A DNA stretch of 18,753 nt from Phialocephala subalpina. Taxonomy: Eukaryota; Ascomycota; Leotiomycetes; Helotiales; Mollisiaceae. A program made the position numbers and the translations under genes. Location: the NCBI GenBank assembly GCA_900073065.1, contig FJOG01000080.1:123341-142093 (forward strand), written 5' to 3'. The notes beneath the pieces were generated by a model. It ran no database searches. It was not told the DNA's origin and saw nothing but the letters and a program-made list of their open reading frames with translations. Shown piece after piece: positions 9,391 through 18,753 of the stretch (its first letter is position 1; every line of letters begins with the position of its first letter).

Positions 9391-9792
9391 ATGTCGCTTA
9401 TCGCACATAGGAAAAGAAAAGAGAGATTGGCGCTTACTTTGCGCATCGAGAGGTCAAAACGCCCGTTCGCCACGTGCTTTTATTGCAGGGACCACGCTCG
9501 TCGGTACTTCCTCGACAAATCCGAGTCGTCGCATTACTCCGAGTGTATTCGTTTTAAACGATCTTACGACTCCGCGGGATACTTAGAAGTAGTAGTCCGC
9601 AAACTTATGTGTCGTTTTTTCTGTGGTTTTCGATTTAAGAGGGTCCTTATAGCTACTTTTAAGCCTCCTTTAGATCCCTTGTTCGATTTTCTTACTTTTT
9701 GGTTGCCAATTTTCGAGTTGGACGTTTTCGAGCTCGAGATGGCCGACTTCCTTTTCTGGGCAACCCCGGGTTTTGACGGTGAAACGATTTAA
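9391..9792 (+). CDS. Antisense accessory ORF in the gypsy element, Zn2Cys6-like cysteine spacing, decayed
   Basis: This 133-codon frame is open and runs opposite to the gypsy genes, between the 3' LTR and the chromodomain. The N-terminus is basic (RKRKE..., residues 7-24). Residues C29-x2-C32-x6-Y39-x9-Y49-x2-C52-x6-Y59 have the exact spacing of a fungal binuclear zinc cluster (C-x2-C-x6-C twice), but three cysteine positions are Tyr. All three Tyr codons are TAC, one G-to-A step from TGC, which is what RIP at CpA on the other strand produces. The C-terminal half is hydrophobic/acidic and unrecognised. Its last ~100 bases overlap the tail of gypsy pol, tail-to-tail. The ORF may be an accessory gene carried by this family, or a chance open frame in a less altered patch. 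Function is unknown; the present copy could not form an intact cluster. Confidence 0.5.
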   Translation: MSLIAHRKRKERLALTLRIERSKRPFATCFYCRDHARRYFLDKSESSHYSECIRFKRSYDSAGYLEVVVRKLMCRFFCGFRFKRVLIATFKPPLDPLFDFLTFWLPIFELDVFELEMADFLFWATPGFDGETI

Positions 9793-12700
9793 GCTTCTTA
9801 AGGCAATTAAAGTTCCGTTTAAATTCTTATGTGTTTTCCGAATGTGGGTATCCTTGTCATTTGATTAAGTATTTGACTTGATTTTTGACGTATTGGCAGT
9901 CTAAGATATTCTCCATATCGTATTCGGCGTTTAAATTGATTAGTTCGATTTCAACCTTTAGAGCTCGCGGTGCTCTTAGTGGTATTAGTTCGAGGAGGGA
10001 TATATGAAATACCGGATGTATATTCATATTACTAAGTAGAGTAAGCTCGTAATTAATTAGACTTTTGACTTTTTTGATTTTATACGATCTAATTTTCTTG
10101 TAGTTTAATTTGTCGTTTAATCGTTTCGTTTTAATATTTCGGCGAATTAAATAAACTTTGTCCCCTTTTTTAAGCGTAGGTTCTATACTACGATGCTTAT
10201 TGTAGTATAATGCTAATTTAATAGTTACAAATTGTATATTTCTTGTAAGTCTTTCGCGTAAAGACTTCAGTTTATCGATTTAAATTTTGGTATTTTGCGC
10301 TTTCGATTCCATTAAGTGCGGTATTTAGTAAGCTTTAGGTTCATACTTATAGTTGGCGTAAAAGGGCGAGACTTTCGTACTTTCTATTACTGCGCTATTA
10401 TACGCGAATTATACTAGTAGTAAAAGTTCCGCTTAATTATTTTATTAGTAATTAACGTAATAACGGAAGTATATTTTTATAATTTGATTTAATCGTTTTA
10501 TTTATCCGTTTATTTAAAAGTGGAAAGCTATTAAAAGCTTTTACTTGATTCTTAGTAGTGCGATTAAGGTAATTCAGAATTTCGAGGTAAAGAGCTTATC
10601 TCTATTTAAGATAATTTCGTCTAATATTCCATAGTTAATTATTACAATTCGTAAGAATATGTAAGCCAAGTTTTTTGCCGTATATATCTCCGAGTATAAG
10701 ATTATGTATACGTATTTCGTGAGCTTATTCGTGATTATAAGGATAGCGTCGTATTCGATATTCGATATTAGTTCTTTCGAGGGTAATAATTTTATTACGA
10801 AGTCCCAAGTAATAGACTTCCAAGCGTTTAGAGGTGTACTTAGTAGTCGTATATTGCTATAAGGAGTATACCTCGCGGCTTTATTTCGAATACACGTGTC
10901 GCATTTACTAATAACCCCGGTAGCTTTCTTTTTGAGTTTTAGAATATAGAAATTTTTAGAGATCCGCTTTATAGTCTTCGTAATTCCTTGGTATCTATAA
11001 GCTGGGAGTCCATGTTATATATTGATAAACTCCGATTAAAAGTTCTTAGGAACGTAAAGCTTCCCTTAAAACCGTAAGATCTTAGATTCATTTGTAAACG
11101 GCTTTATCGGTTATTATAAAGCTATTTTTGCGATAGAATTTTTATCGTAGTTTCTTTTGAAGTTATCGATAAGCGTTATATCGATTAACTTCGAAATAAT
11201 AGCGATTATTGCCCTATTAAATATTAAGCCGCTTTTAATTTCTTTGAGTATTACGTGTGAAAATAATTTGACGTCGCTTTAATATTTTAATTTTCGATTG
11301 AAGGCGTTTACTTTACCGTTTTCCGATCTTTTTACATATAAAATTTTGAAGTTATATATGGTTAACGTTTTAATTCATCGTATTTATCTTCGGTTGAATT
11401 CTTTCGTTATAATGAAAAATATTAAGTTCTTATAATTAGTATATACTTATATTTGATACTTCGATTTTTCCAGATAAACCCTTTATATCCGGAATATTTC
11501 TATAATCGTAAGTAGCTCTTTATCGTAAATCTCGTAATTTAATTTTATTGGTAACATCTTGCGAGAGTAATATGCGATTAATTACTATTTGCTTTACTCG
11601 CTAAACTAATTAAGTATTACGCTAATTGCAAAATCTAATGTATTTATTTCGATAATAATATATTTGTTCGAGTCGAATATAAAAAAAAACGATGCTTCTG
11701 TGAAGCGCTATTTGAATTAATCGAAGGCGCGTTAAGTTTTATTTATCCATTTAAACGTCTAATTTTTCTTCGTTAATTCCGTTAAAAGGGCTACCATTAC
11801 AGAGTATTTTTGCACGAAACGACGGTAAAAGTTCGCAAATCCTAAAAAAGATTACACGTTTTTAATTGTCTTAAGTACTTACTAATTAAATACTATCGAT
11901 ACTTTCGTAGGATCCATCGATAAACCTCCGACTAAGACTATATAACTTAGGAAATCCGTTTTTTCCACATGGAATTCGCACTTCTCAAGTTTACAAACCA
12001 AATTCGCATTCCTTAAAGTAATCAATACTACTTTAATATCGTCAATATATCTAGCGAAAATCTTAGAGTATACTAAGATATCGTTTAAATAACAAATAAT
12101 CGTAATATTTAAAAATAATCGTAAAACGGTATTCATTATACGCATATATATAGCCGGTGCGTTAATTAGTTTAAAGAGCATAACTAAATATTTGTAATAT
12201 CCGTACTTTATCCTAAACGCTATTTTCCATTCTTCTCCTTTTTTCATTCGAATTAAATTGTAAATTCTACGCAAGTCCAGTTTACTAAAGATTTTAGCTC
12301 CTTAAAGTCTATCGCGTAACTTATCGGCTAACGGTAATAAATATCGATCTTTAATAATAATTTCGTTGATTTTTCGGTAATCGATATATAGTTTTTTAAC
12401 CCGTTTTTCTTTAGTACAAATAGTACCGAGTTGCCCGCTAACGAAACCAATAGTCGTATAAATCCCTTTATTAAGTTCTCGTCGATATATTCCTTAAGCG
12501 TCCTTAAGTCGTCTACCGATATTTGGTAAATGAGTAAGTACGGTAATTCCTTTCCGTTTTGTAGAAATATTTCGTAGTCCTATTGCTTATATTTAAGGAG
12601 TACTTCGATCTTTTTCTCGTTTCTAAAGAAGTTTAAAAACTCGTGGTATTCTATTAGTATTTACTTTAATAATGGATCTTAAGTATAGTATTTTAATTCT

Positions 12701-13146
12701 CTCGAGGAAATAGCGTAAATTTCTCTCCGATTATTCGTTCTTATTTCGATAAACGAAATCCTACAAATTTGGCATTTATCAAATGTAAATATTTCTTTAA
12801 TTTAATCGATAGTTGGATTGTATTATCTAATTTATAGTATCCCGAGTATAAATAAGTGATCGATATTAGCCACGTCGAAGCTTATTTTCTCGGTGTATCC
12901 TCGTCGTATAATTATAATCTGTAGTACTATTTCCACGTCGATTTGTCTGGAACCCAAGGGACTTCCGTCGACCGTAATGATAAAGTATGGCCGTGATTTG
13001 ACTATCGTGGCCCACTTATTATCTAATACTAATTGTTTTGATACGTAATTGCCTATTACTCCCGAATCGATTATTGCTTTAATTTTATGCACACTTATTT
13101 GTATTACGCAGAATAATTGTCCGACGCTTTTACCGATAATATACAC
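9692..13146 (-). pseudogene. Gypsy pol: protease, RT, RNase H, integrase, chromodomain
   Basis: Domains in order on the minus strand. Aspartic protease: 13146-12832, with IDSGVIGN at the catalytic site and a FILGI strand. RT: from about 12530, with an open stretch 12274-11882; the catalytic box reads YLND, its first Asp codon changed to AAC at 12083-12085. RNase H-type region: about 11830-11310, with DKELLTI and YNFKILYVKRSENG motifs. Integrase: CDTC zinc motif near 10891-10910, core start SITWDF near 10830. Chromodomain: about 9935-9795, where two conserved Trp are stops (9857-9859 TGA, 9827-9829 TAA). RT motifs change frame around 12391-12400, implying a one-base deletion as well as RIP. 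The end is taken at the first TAA (9692-9694) after a basic tail; if that is a RIP stop, pol ran further. Dead. Confidence 0.88.
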
Positions 13147-13199
13147 TTCTTTATACTATTGTCTATTGAGTACATCTTCCCACCGGCGGCCTAATCCGT

Positions 13200-14934
13200 T
13201 AACGTAGATAAGCCGAAATACACGCCCTATACCGAGTGGCGGTTATATTGCCCGTTCGAAGGTTTCCTCGTGGTACGTAGAATTATCCTTTGTGTCCTAC
13301 TATATCCTTCGACTCGCGCTTTCCGCGAATACCTCGTAGTATTATCCTACTACGGGTTCGTAATTAGGTATAGGAAGAGCGTCGTCTAATATAAGTAATT
13401 ATTGTATATAGCAATTAGTGCCGTTGCACTGTCTCCACCCGATTCTTCTATGATCTTAATACACGACTTCGTATGTTTGGCCGTATTCTAGTCCCTCTGT
13501 ATTCGGTTGAGGCTCAACGTATCGAGCTCCCTCGTCCAAGTTTTACTACTCCCGAGTGCAGGCTATTAGATTATCCTCCCTTTAACAGACGTACTATTCT
13601 TGTCCAACCCGTGGGTAGTATTCGGGCCAAAAGCTTTGTGCTACAGGGGACCCTAGTGGCCCCCAATCGTCGTACTTTAGTAGTTCTTCGTCCTCTGACT
13701 CAAAGCTTTCTATAAACAACTAATACCGATCGACCAAAGTTCGGATCTTATCGAACTACTTTACTAAATCGTTTATATCGTCGTTTATTCTATCGATTCT
13801 CTGCCATTAGCTATCCCTAGGGAGCCTTTCTCCTGCCGTTCGCCTAGCGAGGTTTTCTGCCTACTCCTCTTAGAACCTCCAAAAGTCTTCTTCGGGAATT
13901 AGTCGGAATATCCCGAGGTCGTCTTTTAATTCTGGCCAAGTAGCTTACGAATTACTCGACTACTCGTTTACGTCCTCACCGTTATATAATACCCTCCTTA
14001 TAATTACATATACCTAGTGGGGTTCGTTATAACCTCCTCGTCCGATTACATTAACTTATTTCTTCGAGCGTTCTTTTTATAATTACTTCTTACCATATAA
14101 ACTAGCCATATGACCCGGAAAGCCATATTCGAAGTATAATTTCTTCTCACGTCGTCGATTCATTTCGTCTTTAAAGAGTTATTTCTTTTTTCCCTTGAAA
14201 ATAGCATCGATTTCCATTAGTGAATTATAGTAATTATAAAAGCTCGCACTTTTTTTACTCTTTCTACTACTCCCTTTAAACTTATTGGAATAATACCCCC
14301 TTTTCTCAAGTGCTCGCTCGTATAATTTATTATCGAAGTAAATAGCGTCGTTTATTATAGCTTATATCGAGTCGTATTTATCGCGGCGCATTAGCTTATT
14401 TTTCATCGCGTTTTTCAACCCTTTATAGAATTGAACTATAAAAGCGTTTTCCCTTTAGCCCGTGATTTTACTTATGTACTATTAAAACTCTACTACGTAA
14501 ACTAATATTACTCCGATTTAGCGCAAATTAGACAGTTTGCATTCTACGACCTTTTCTTTATCTACGTTCCCAAAAACCTTAGTAATCTTTTCCTTAAATC
14601 CGTTAAAAGTACCAAAGATTTCCTTAATCAACGAGTCCCATTTCTTCGTCTGCCTTTCGTAGTCGAAATAGTCCTATTAACTCGTCTCGATCCAATCGAA
14701 TACTACTCCGATCAAGTACTTTGTGCACTAAAGGACCTATTCGTCCTCTATTCGGAATATATTCTCGTTGAATTTAATATAAAGTGCATATTACATCAAA
14801 TATACTTATAGTTTACTTTTCGTACTATTAAAAGTATCAAGCTCGCGACTTTTGATTTTCTTCGATACCTTTATAGCGAGTTCTAACGAAGTAAGCTTTA
14901 AAGTGCTTTTAAATAACGTCGAAATAATAAACAT
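13200..14934 (-). pseudogene. Gypsy gag, capsid/nucleocapsid, with all zinc-knuckle cysteines lost
   Basis: The first ATG (14934) is only 42 nt inside the 5' LTR. Motifs typical of fungal gypsy Gag can be read in pieces: LYIKFNEN, a DWIETS...DYFDYERQ...KWDSLIKEIFGTF-type capsid stretch, then a CCHC knuckle region at 14136-14095. The knuckle spacing x2-x4-x4 is perfect and the His and Gly are kept, but all three Cys are Tyr (TAC, TAT, TAT), each one G-to-A step from a Cys codon. Downstream is an acidic ESEDEE stretch, then the protease. Numerous stops interrupt the frame. The boundary with pol is approximate; 13147-13200 shows no clear domain. Confidence 0.8.
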
Positions 14935-14976
14935 AGTAAAATACTTAATTAATATCATAAAAAATAATACTCAAAA

Positions 14977-15324
14977 TATAATAATTAGTTCGACTAACTA
15001 ATTATTAAGTAGATTATATATAATAAAGACTAAGTAATTCCAAAGAAGAGTAACGTTCAAGCCTAATTACTAAATATAATGTTAAAATACTATATTTGAA
15101 TTAAGTACGAAACTCTTATCTAAAGAAACTTATTTACTTATATAGAACCTTCCTACTTACTAGAGTCCCCGAAAGGTAAAGTCCCTAATACTCTTGGACT
15201 CCATCCACCCTGGACTCCATTACGTGACCCTTAAGCCTCGTGTCCCCATGATCCTAGGGTCTATTGTAGGCGAGTTTACTTGCTTATTGAGCCTATGGTC
15301 CACTAGATCATGTGAGTCGTAATA
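14977..15324 (-). repeat. Gypsy 5' LTR (348 bp)
   Basis: This is the mate of 8943-9290, with the same length and no gaps in the alignment. It begins TATAATAA where the other begins TGTAACGG, showing heavy G-to-A and C-to-T change at its inner end. It ends CGTAATA just before TTGTG. The 42 nt between it and the gag ATG should contain the primer-binding site, but the sequence is too altered to name a tRNA. Confidence 0.92.
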
Positions 15325-15329
15325 TTGTG
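15325..15329. repeat. Target-site duplication of the gypsy element (right copy, TTGTG)
   Basis: This is identical to 8938-8942. Copia sequence resumes at 15330; joining 8937 to 15325 restores a continuous copia internal region between integrase and RT. Confidence 0.9.
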
Positions 15330-18300
15330 TTACGGGATGCCGATATTTCCGTAGTAAGTGAGTCGTTCGATGGACCGTTATTAGGGTCGATAGTAAGATT
15401 ATTTGGCGCGTGTGTGCGTTTAGTAAGACTATCTTATGAGGGTTAGTCTAGTCTAGAGATAAGTGATGGTTGTGACGTCGAGACGTCGGGAATATTAGTT
15501 GCAATCGGCAATTGCGTAAGTTCTAGTGTAAATTCTAGTGTTTTGAGCTATTGAGGTTACTGTATTTCAAAGGTGTCTTTAACAACGATAATATCACCGG
15601 GAGCGTCGATCGAACGTTCGTATTCTACTCCTACTTTAAGAGGCTCTAAGAGGAAGTCGTCGTAATTAACCTCGGGAATATCTATTAGCTCTATAATCTC
15701 AACTAGTTGTAATGTCTCGATTTCCGTGAGAGTAGTCTCGTCCTTTGGGTCGTAGAAAGAAGATTCATCAAACGTAACGTCGCGCGTAGTAATTACTCGT
15801 CGTAAGAGTAGAACTTATATAAGGAAGATATTCGTTCCTTTGTAGCCAATCAATTAGCCAATTTAAGTACGTGCCTCCAACTTGTCGAGTTTTGGGATAT
15901 TTTTCTTCAGCGGAAACGCTTTGCAACCATAGGCTCGTAAATAAGCAATAATTGGCTTTAGGTCTTTAATTCCTAGGTATTATTGGAGGAAACCGAGTAG
16001 TGTTTTCCAGTCCAATTATCGCGTAAGTAATCTGTTTAAAAGGTAGCTAATTGACATCGTGATATACGAGTATAAATGAATAGGTAATTTGGCGCTAATC
16101 CTTATAACTCTCAACCGACTAATAACCACCTCCTTAGCATGTTCCGTAAGACCGTTCTAATTATAAGTATCAAATGCTATCTCTTGTATTTCAATCCCTT
16201 TTTCATCTTGAATTAATGTAGTTTATTATTCCTTAAATCCGGTCTATTCGTCCATTTTTATAATCACAACCATAAATCTTTATTTTCTTTTAATATATTT
16301 AATTAGCCGTTTAAAAGTAGTAATAATAATAGATTATTTGAGGTCCGATAACGCAAAAATAAAGTGTATATAGCAAAAATCACAATGCGTATATATTATT
16401 TTACTTTTATCGTTAAATTTTTCCGTCATATAAACCCAATTTACGCAAAGCGTATAAAATGGTCGATTGCCGCGAGTATAAAGGCGTTTAGAAATAATCT
16501 CTTTAGCGTTTCTAAGTCTATAAGTCTCGCAAATATAACTTCGATCGTATTTCGTAATAACCTTAGCTCCGCGAGTATTTATTTCGAGGTGGTTAATTAC
16601 TTCGTAATAAAGATGTCCAAGATGCTTATACTAGTCTTTAGTAATGCCCATAGTTTAATTGAGGGGTTTATAAGAATTCTGAGCAGCGTTAATAACTTGT
16701 TCGTGATTTAGAGGATTATACTCGAGTGTGTATTGCCCATAGCGGAAAGGAGTATAGTAGATCATGCATTTATTCTCCTTAAGAACTAAGTACTCCGTAT
16801 CCTAATAAGTTCCTTAGCGCACTAAGTGCTATAGAGAGATAATATTAATTTGGAAACTAGGATAATAAACCACGTTTTTAAACGTAATAAGTTTACTACG
16901 AGGGAAATTAGGGCACTTTGTGATAATAGTAATAATGCCATATCTTAAGATAATTATTTCTCTATTATTGGTATAAACTACTTCGTTAATCCCTGCGGGC
17001 CGGAAGGCGCTAAATCGTTTATAACTATTGCAAATATGAATCGTCGACTTAAAGTCTAAAATAAAACTGTTCTTAAGCTCGTAGTCGCGTTATATGATTG
17101 GAAATGCCGCATAGAGAGAGTATTAGAGTATCGTATCGATTGGAATTGTAATGTTTTCGAGTGTATCAAAAGTGGCAGAAAGCGATATAGTAATTAACTC
17201 GCTTAGCTTATTAGCGTCGAATTTGGCAGAAAACCGTGTATCCATTGGCTCGGCAGTAGATTTCTCCGTCCCGAGAAAATCGTTAATATTTATACTCGAA
17301 GTGCCAATATTATAAATAATATAACCTCTCCCCGGATTTGCGTCGATTAAAAGTAGTAATTTACTCCTACTTATTCCAGAGCTATTATTAGCGTTACTAT
17401 TATTGTTTGCCGTCTTATTATTCCGTTTGCGAAGAAATTTAACTTTCTTAGTAATCCTTCGATTATTCTCGCATGCTTCCTCGATTAGCCTCTATTTCTC
17501 CGAATTTGGCTTCCACCCCCTAAATTGCTTCGCGTCGATAATATATAGGCAGTTTTCGTACCGGTGGAGGTCTCCGCAAATATAAGGACTCATGGGTTTC
17601 CTTGAGGCGTCTCGACCGTTGAACGTTGCCGGTTGAAGAGAGTCGTCTTAGTCTTGAGTTGCAGTAAAAGCATTGTGTCGTCCGCGTGCTAATTTTACGT
17701 TATAGCGCCTCTAATTATGATATTTGCGAAGGAGCGTTTTAAAATCAGTAGAGAATAGTCTATTTTCGTCTAATAGTTTGAAAAGCTCGAGACTAGTAAA
17801 ATCGAGTGTAATATCTCGAACTAAATTCAAGAATTTATAATGAGGTCGATTACCGGTCATATCAAAGTGCTTAATTTTCTTCCTTTTGTCGTGGATAGTA
17901 CGCTACTACTTGAAGGTCGTATTTATATTTATTAAATTCTTAGTAGTTATAACCAGTTTATTCCATGAGATAATAATCTATTATTCCCGTGCTTGTTTTA
18001 TAGGGGCAAATTCCTATTTTAAATTGAGTATCATTTCATGTAAGTTTTTATAGCCTTCGTAGTATATCTAGTTATTTCTATCGATAGTATTATAAATATA
18101 CTTTCGTATATCGCCAAAAGTTAAACGTTAATTATCCCAAAGTTTTTTCCGGTAGTTATAATCACTTATCTTTTGTCGTATAGCTTCTCTCTCGTTTTCG
18201 TCGAGATCTAAGTATCTAGTAGGTCGTGTAGTTGCTCCTATATCTCCAACTGCTAGGACTAAGATCGAGACATGGAATTCCGAGGGGTTTAACTTAATTG

Positions 18301-18460
18301 GCTCGTTATAATTTAAAACTAAAACTTCCTCTGTAAGTACTCCAAGGTCCATGTATTTCCAAATGTCTTCTTTTATAATAGTGGCCTTAATGGATTCCAG
18401 GAAATCGTCTTAGTCTGTCTCATCGATTAAGATAATCACGTTTCTCTGGATATTAGCCAT
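15330..18460 (-). pseudogene. Copia gag-pol, N-terminal part: gag, protease, integrase
   Basis: Reading from the ATG at 18460, gag includes an open stretch at 18352-18128. Its zinc knuckle is at about 17587-17549 (residues YICGDLHRYENC); a Tyr stands where fungal copia elements usually have the first Cys. The protease region (about 17090-16800) keeps FILD and HICN around the active site, but the DSG triad is altered. The pre-integrase zinc region (ICET...) lies near 16540-16510. The integrase core includes IIYAYCDFC near 16390-16360 and NGLTEHAKEV near 16160-16130, with TAG at 16157-16159 where Gln is expected. From about 15800 to 15600 it continues into the linker with FDESSFYDP and SIDAPGDI motifs. 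Stops throughout show it is dead. Confidence 0.85.
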
Positions 18461-18669
18461 TAGTAAAGAGTATATATCTTACAACGAAATATAGTAAAGT
18501 TACTCTAATAAAGTTGGTAATAGCGGTTAAAGCGTCTCAGCAACTAGTAACGCTATTTATACGTTTTCGAGGGAGATTTAAGTGGAAATACCAAACGAGG
18601 GATAGCGCAATAATCACAGATTAAATGATTAATAAATGGAGAAGAGTAATAATGCTAATAACTATTAAT
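18461..18669 (-). other. Copia leader with putative primer-binding site
   Basis: These 209 nt lie between the 5' LTR and the gag ATG. Directly after the LTR the minus strand reads ATTAATAGTTATTAGC. Its GTTATTAGC core resembles GTTATGAGC, the complement of the initiator tRNA-Met anticodon region that copia elements often use as an internal (half-tRNA) primer. One mismatch is not a RIP change, so the assignment is tentative. Confidence 0.4.
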
Positions 18670-18753
18670 TGCGGAAGCGGCTAGAGGCAAAATGTATAAT
18701 ATTAATATCAAATCTGTCTGTCTAACTAAGTGGAAATGTCTACTTAATATAGT
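18670..18753 (-). repeat. Copia 5' LTR, partial (cut by window end)
   Basis: It aligns gap-free to 6530-6613 of the left LTR. Only the inner 84 of an expected 223 bp are present. It carries eight A's where the left copy has G, so this end has been more heavily altered. Confidence 0.88.

Larger units (their letters stand above)
8943..15324 (-). mobile_element. Ty3/gypsy (chromovirus-type) LTR retrotransposon nested in copia, RIP-degraded
   Basis: A 6382-bp element with all structural parts, oriented right to left: 5' LTR (14977-15324), gag with zinc knuckle, protease, reverse transcriptase, RNase H, integrase, chromodomain, polypurine tract and 3' LTR (8943-9290). RT before integrase plus a chromodomain places it among fungal chromoviruses. 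Both LTRs are exactly 348 bp, and a TTGTG duplication flanks the element, so it transposed as a unit. Its coding regions are full of stop codons and missense changes of the G-to-A/C-to-T kind. One open frame runs on the opposite strand near the 3' LTR. Confidence 0.95.
6530..18753 (-). mobile_element. Ty1/copia LTR retrotransposon, RIP-degraded, split by a nested gypsy element, 5' LTR cut by window end
   Basis: The element reads right to left. In its own order: 5' LTR (from 18670, truncated by the window), a 209-nt leader, gag with a zinc knuckle, protease, integrase, the nested gypsy element, reverse transcriptase, RNase H, a polypurine tract and the 3' LTR (6530-6752). Integrase before RT is the diagnostic copia order. 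If the right LTR has the same length as the left one, the element ends near 18892, and without the gypsy insert it would be close to 6.0 kb, a normal size. Reading frames are cut by many TAG/TAA/TGA codons where the family has Gln or Trp. No autonomous activity is expected. Confidence 0.9.

Noticed and set aside
13473..13715. 80-codon plus-strand frame in the gypsy gag region
   Set aside because: It is antisense to the acidic C-terminal part of gag, has no cysteine pattern or other domain, and is likely a chance open frame in a patch with fewer stops.
16364..16711. 115-codon plus-strand frame
   Set aside because: It is antisense to the copia pre-integrase and integrase region, whose motifs read on the minus strand.
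6530..18753. CRISPR array, bacterial operon or integron-like structure
   Set aside because: There are no short regularly spaced repeats. The introns, tRNA intron, LTRs and RIP pattern show a fungal nuclear sequence.

Overview
The window looks like a gene-edge-to-transposon boundary in a filamentous ascomycete (Pezizomycotina, perhaps Dothideomycetes; inference). The protein genes carry 43-50 nt GT-AG introns with CTRAC/CTAAT-like branch sites. The right two thirds is AT-rich, riddled with stops, and carries the C-to-T/G-to-A signature of repeat-induced point mutation (RIP).

The left part (1-5.9 kb) is ordinary gene space. It holds an intronless GFA/CENP-V-type zinc protein (376-1011, +), a four-exon Ecm15/UPF0045 thiamine-binding-family protein (1375-2120, +) and an eight-exon coronin (5328 down to 3157, -). 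Next comes a tRNA-Val(CAC)-like gene (5740-5876, +) with a canonical-position intron and an odd 48-nt insertion in the D-loop. No gene is recognised from 5877 to 6529.

The right part (6530-18753) is one Ty1/copia element on the minus strand, split by a Ty3/gypsy element, also on the minus strand. The copia 3' LTR is 6530-6752. Its 5' LTR begins at 18670 and runs off the window. The gypsy element (8943-15324, 6382 bp) has two 348-bp LTRs, a 5-bp target duplication (TTGTG), a polypurine tract, and decayed gag, protease, RT, RNase H, integrase and chromodomain. It landed between the copia integrase and reverse transcriptase. Every retroelement gene is broken by RIP-type stops and missense changes, so both elements look dead.

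The most unusual items are two. One is a 133-codon open frame (9391-9792, +) antisense at the 3' end of the gypsy element; its cysteine spacing matches a Zn2Cys6-type cluster, with three Cys positions turned to Tyr. The other is the tRNA-Val-like gene with its D-loop insertion. All calls come from reading the sequence; no database search was made.
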